From NCBI GenBank assembly GCA_035570275.1, contig DATMNI010000480.1, forward strand, positions 1 through 33,840: DNA of 33,840 nucleotides, read 5' to 3'. The translations under genes were made by a program, and so were the position numbers. This stretch comes from DATMNI01 sp035570275 (GTDB lineage Bacteria; Acidobacteriota; Terriglobia; Bryobacterales; Bryobacteraceae). Below the pieces are notes generated by a model, which saw nothing but the letters and a program-made list of their open reading frames with translations, was not told where the DNA came from and ran no database searches. This document shows, one piece after another, positions 33,420 to 33,840 of this stretch. Position 1 is the first letter of the stretch, and every line of letters starts with the position of its first letter.

Positions 33420-33840
33420 GCCAGCGCTTTGACAGCCGCAGCCTTCTTGCATTGACGGGCCACGTCAAGTGGCGTAAGTCCCGAGGAATCCCTAGCGCCA
33501 GGATCTGCATCATTGTCCAAGAGTACTCGAACGGCTGCTGCGTAGCCAAGAAACGCAGCCTTGTGAAGCGCCGTCTGCCCGGTGGAATCGCGCGAATCCA
33601 CGTTCCATCCGACTTGCGCAAGGTAGCGCAGTGCTGCAACAAGGTGTTCGAAGTGCCACTCACAACTCGCGTGCAGAATGGAAGAGCCGGCATTTGGGTC
33701 AGCGCCCGCTTTCAAGAGCTCATCAGCAAGGCGAAAGTGAGCAGCGTGGCCAACAGCCATCATCAATGGTGTTGACTTGCGCCAGCTCAAGTTTACGTCA
33801 TGCTCTTTTGTCAGTAAGCGCACCCCCTCCAGTATGGCGG
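33407..33840 (-). CDS. Ankyrin-repeat protein (partial, cut by right edge)
   Basis: The frame is open to the window edge. It shows at least three ankyrin units: STPLMMAVGHAAHFRLADEL with LLKAGADPNA, a middle unit SSILHASCEWHFEHLVAALRYLAQVGWNVDSRD, and GQTALHKAAFLGYAAAVRVL with LLDNDADPGARD. A last SSGLTPLDVARQCKKAAAVKAL helix closes the stack. Ankyrin stacks bind proteins, and the role is unknown. A GTG at 33823 behind GGAGGGG could be a start, but the residues before it (AILEGVRLL) continue the repeat pattern, so the true start is probably outside the window. Confidence 0.82.
   Translation of the reverse strand, partial: AILEGVRLLTKEHDVNLSWRKSTPLMMAVGHAAHFRLADELLKAGADPNAGSSILHASCEWHFEHLVAALRYLAQVGWNVDSRDSTGQTALHKAAFLGYAAAVRVLLDNDADPGARDSSGLTPLDVARQCKKAAAVKALAQEA

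Overview
The window looks like chromosome from an acidobacterium of the Solibacter/Bryobacter type. This is an inference. It rests on high G+C, a TonB-dependent receptor with an N-terminal carboxypeptidase-regulatory-like domain, STAS and RND-efflux relics, a TAT-exported Gfo/Idh/MocA oxidoreductase, and many intergenic palindromic and tandem repeats.

Layout. (1) 1-3445, minus strand: a TAT-exported Gfo/Idh/MocA protein, an acyl-CoA dehydrogenase and a MeaB GTPase fused in frame to methylmalonyl-CoA epimerase, cut by the left edge. The last two belong to branched-chain acyl-CoA/propionate metabolism. (2) 3446-6992: accessory DNA with a 277-bp nested palindromic element, a conserved hypothetical gene, a tightly packed TIGR04255 / unknown / VapC-like PIN trio, and a frameshifted IS1595-type transposase relic. 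(3) 6993-16121, plus strand: the TonB-dependent receptor; the tail of a decayed RND outer-membrane factor; a STAS protein; a zinc-ribbon membrane protein flanked by two tiny ORFs; an outer-membrane beta-barrel; a GAF-GAF-AAA+ sigma54 activator; a decayed RND adaptor; and a BON lipoprotein. (4) 16143-32261, minus strand: a large alpha-glucan/trehalose locus in the order treZ, GH57 (DUF3536), treY, glgE, glgB, treS-maltokinase, then a separate alpha/alpha-barrel glycosidase beyond a palindrome cluster. (5) 32262-33840: a flank holding the 3' half of a tRNA-His gene with its diagnostic C73 discriminator, gene fragments and an ankyrin-repeat gene cut by the right edge.

How the genes fit together. 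TreY and TreZ release trehalose from the ends of alpha-glucans. TreS interconverts trehalose and maltose, and the fused maltokinase makes maltose-1-phosphate. GlgE transfers maltosyl units onto glucan and GlgB branches it. The locus can therefore run a full glucan-trehalose cycle. From treY to treS the genes overlap or nearly touch, which suggests one transcript.

Most unusual points: the MeaB-epimerase fusion that lacks the usual MeaB C-terminal arm; the TIGR04255/unknown/PIN trio, whose middle protein ends in a VapB-like tail; the tRNA-His half-gene that looks like an integration scar; and short-period tandem repeats at two intercistronic junctions and inside treY.
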